A stretch of 64,000 bases of DNA from Anaerocolumna sp. AGMB13020 (GTDB lineage Bacteria > Bacillota > Clostridia > Lachnospirales > Lachnospiraceae): NCBI RefSeq assembly GCF_033100115.1, contig NZ_CP136910.1, positions 2,808,001-2,872,000 on the forward strand. Reading direction: 5' to 3'. A model generated the notes under the pieces. It saw only the letters and a list, made by a program, of their open reading frames with translations, made no database searches and had not been told where the DNA came from. Shown here in pieces: positions 62,661 through 64,000 of the stretch (positions within the stretch are counted from its first letter, which is position 1; every line of letters starts with the position of its first letter). The position numbers and the translations under genes are program-made.

Positions 62661-62978
62661 TTGTTACCAAAAGCATTAGAAGTCCTTTCCAGAAATAAAG
62701 AGGTTAATCCCGATTGTGAATATCTTTTTGTTGGATTTTCTAATCAACCAATTACAAAAATTACGGGCAATCGTCATATTAGGGTAAACGGTAAGAAACA
62801 AAATATCCTGTATTGCAGTTTTCATGAAATACGCTTTTGGGAGCCTCTGCTCTATACAAAGCAAATTAACTGCTACGGTCATTCAGGAATTTCTAAAACA
62901 TATTTGGCTTTGACAGTGCACTATCTATGTAGTATTACACCAAAAGATGAGGTATTAACAAGTTACACAGGTTCTTAG
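62661..62978 (+). pseudogene. Tyrosine recombinase (integrase) remnant
   Basis: About 105 residues match the C-terminal part of Tn916/phage-type integrases: LPKALEVLSRNKEVNPDCEYLF, FHEIRF (HxxR-like), then GHSGISKTYLALTVHYLC, where the GH(S) and catalytic Tyr (VHYL) are visible. The N-terminus is gone: in frame it reads back to a stop with no start codon or ribosome site. It lies 90 bases from tRNA-Cys, the expected place of an integrase next to its attachment site. Confidence 0.75.
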
Positions 62979-63019
62979 TAAGCCTGTACACACTTGCATA
63001 TAATAATTCAATACATAAA

Positions 63020-63058
63020 AAATTCTCAAAACCTTATATTTCAAAGCTTTGAGAATTT
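63020..63058 (-). terminator. Terminator after the tRNA genes
   Basis: AAATTCTCAAA pairs with TTTGAGAATTT, and on the minus strand the stem is followed by TTTTTATG. It lies just downstream of tRNA-Cys. Confidence 0.65.
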
Positions 63059-63068
63059 CATTAAGAGA

Positions 63069-63138
63069 GGCGACAACCAGATTTGAACTGGTGATCAGGG
63101 TGTTGCAGACCCATGCCTTACCACTTGGCTATGTCGCC
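63069..63138 (-). tRNA. tRNA-Cys (GCA)
   Basis: A complete cloverleaf can be drawn: acceptor GGCGACA/TGTCGCC, anticodon loop CTGCAAC with GCA, and T-arm CCAG-TTCAAAT-CTGG. Downstream in the rRNA operon on the minus strand. Its 3' part is duplicated at 61313-61354. Confidence 0.95.
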
Positions 63139-63162
63139 GTATATTAATTTATTTAGAAAAAA

Positions 63163-63234
63163 CTCCCCGAGTAGGGCTCGAACCTACAACCCCACGGTTA
63201 ACAGCCGTGTGCTCTACCATTGAGCTATCGAGGA
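63163..63234 (-). tRNA. tRNA-Asn (GTT)
   Basis: Acceptor TCCTCGA-side pairing with TCGGGGA-side, D-arm TAGCTCAATGGTAGAGCA, anticodon loop CTGTTAA with GTT, and T-arm GTAGG-TTCGAGC-CCTAC. It follows the 23S gene and precedes tRNA-Cys. Confidence 0.95.
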
Positions 63235-63328
63235 ATATAGGATTTATTGTAATACTTTTGATAAAGAAAGTCAATAGTATTTGTTGTACTTTTATCCTAC
63301 ACATTGAAACATCCAAAGTAAATCTTTA

Positions 63329-64000
<672 letters not shown>

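Overview
The window looks like a chromosomal segment of a low-GC anaerobic Firmicute, most likely a Lachnospiraceae-type Clostridium. This rests on AT-rich spacers, strong Shine-Dalgarno sites, a T-box leader on valS, phosphoketolase, a FeoAB system, an LXG-type (Firmicute) type VII secretion effector islet and a LysM/GH18 spore-type protein. The right edge enters an rRNA operon (3' part of 23S rRNA on the minus strand, then tRNA-Asn and tRNA-Cys). All naming is by reading protein motifs; no database was searched.

Layout. 1-7.6 kb: start of a lipoprotein gene, an SDR oxidoreductase, and a branched-chain amino acid ABC importer (livJ, livH, livM, livG, livF) with a structured leader. 7.6-12.9 kb: phosphoketolase converging on a short valyl-tRNA synthetase with a T-box. 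13-21.4 kb: class III aminotransferase, iron alcohol dehydrogenase, a polar amino acid ABC importer, a cytidylate-kinase-like protein and a PucR regulator; together they suggest amine or amino acid (possibly GABA) catabolism. 21.8-25.7 kb: a compact operon of small WXG100/YwqH-like helical proteins, a DUF5081-like protein, a putative secreted zinc metalloprotease and a lipoprotein that may be its immunity factor. 26-31 kb: acyltransferase, MerR regulator and two overlapping MutS-like ATPases. 31-39.7 kb: a solitary short DnaK, an iron-siderophore-type FecCD/ATPase operon ending in an exporter-type ABC protein, and a divergent DtxR-family regulator with a palindromic operator between them.

39.9-46.3 kb is the most unusual part: rtcB (RNA ligase), then an array of four tRNA-like elements, then a second structured RNA, then an SPFH/slipin gene, all on the minus strand. 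Two WYL-domain regulators diverge from rtcB, and a SpoU-type RNA methyltransferase follows them. In the array the D-arm and T-arm of each unit are kept, but the stretches between units fold into short hairpins that join the 3' strand of one unit to the 5' strand of the next, instead of forming ordinary acceptor stems. This looks like an RNA-repair island that carries its own RNA.

46.8-58.4 kb: feoAB, a LysM/GH18 protein that appears to lack its catalytic acids, an SRAP protein, a DUF1847 protein, small regulators, a GTPase, a serine hydrolase with a MerR-type 19-bp-spacer promoter, and a PNPOx-like protein. 58.4-63.1 kb is accessory and partly decayed: a DUF6273 protein, regulator fragments, a VOC protein, and a small islet bounded by a 42-bp duplication of the 3' part of tRNA-Cys that holds a CPBP protease and an integrase remnant.
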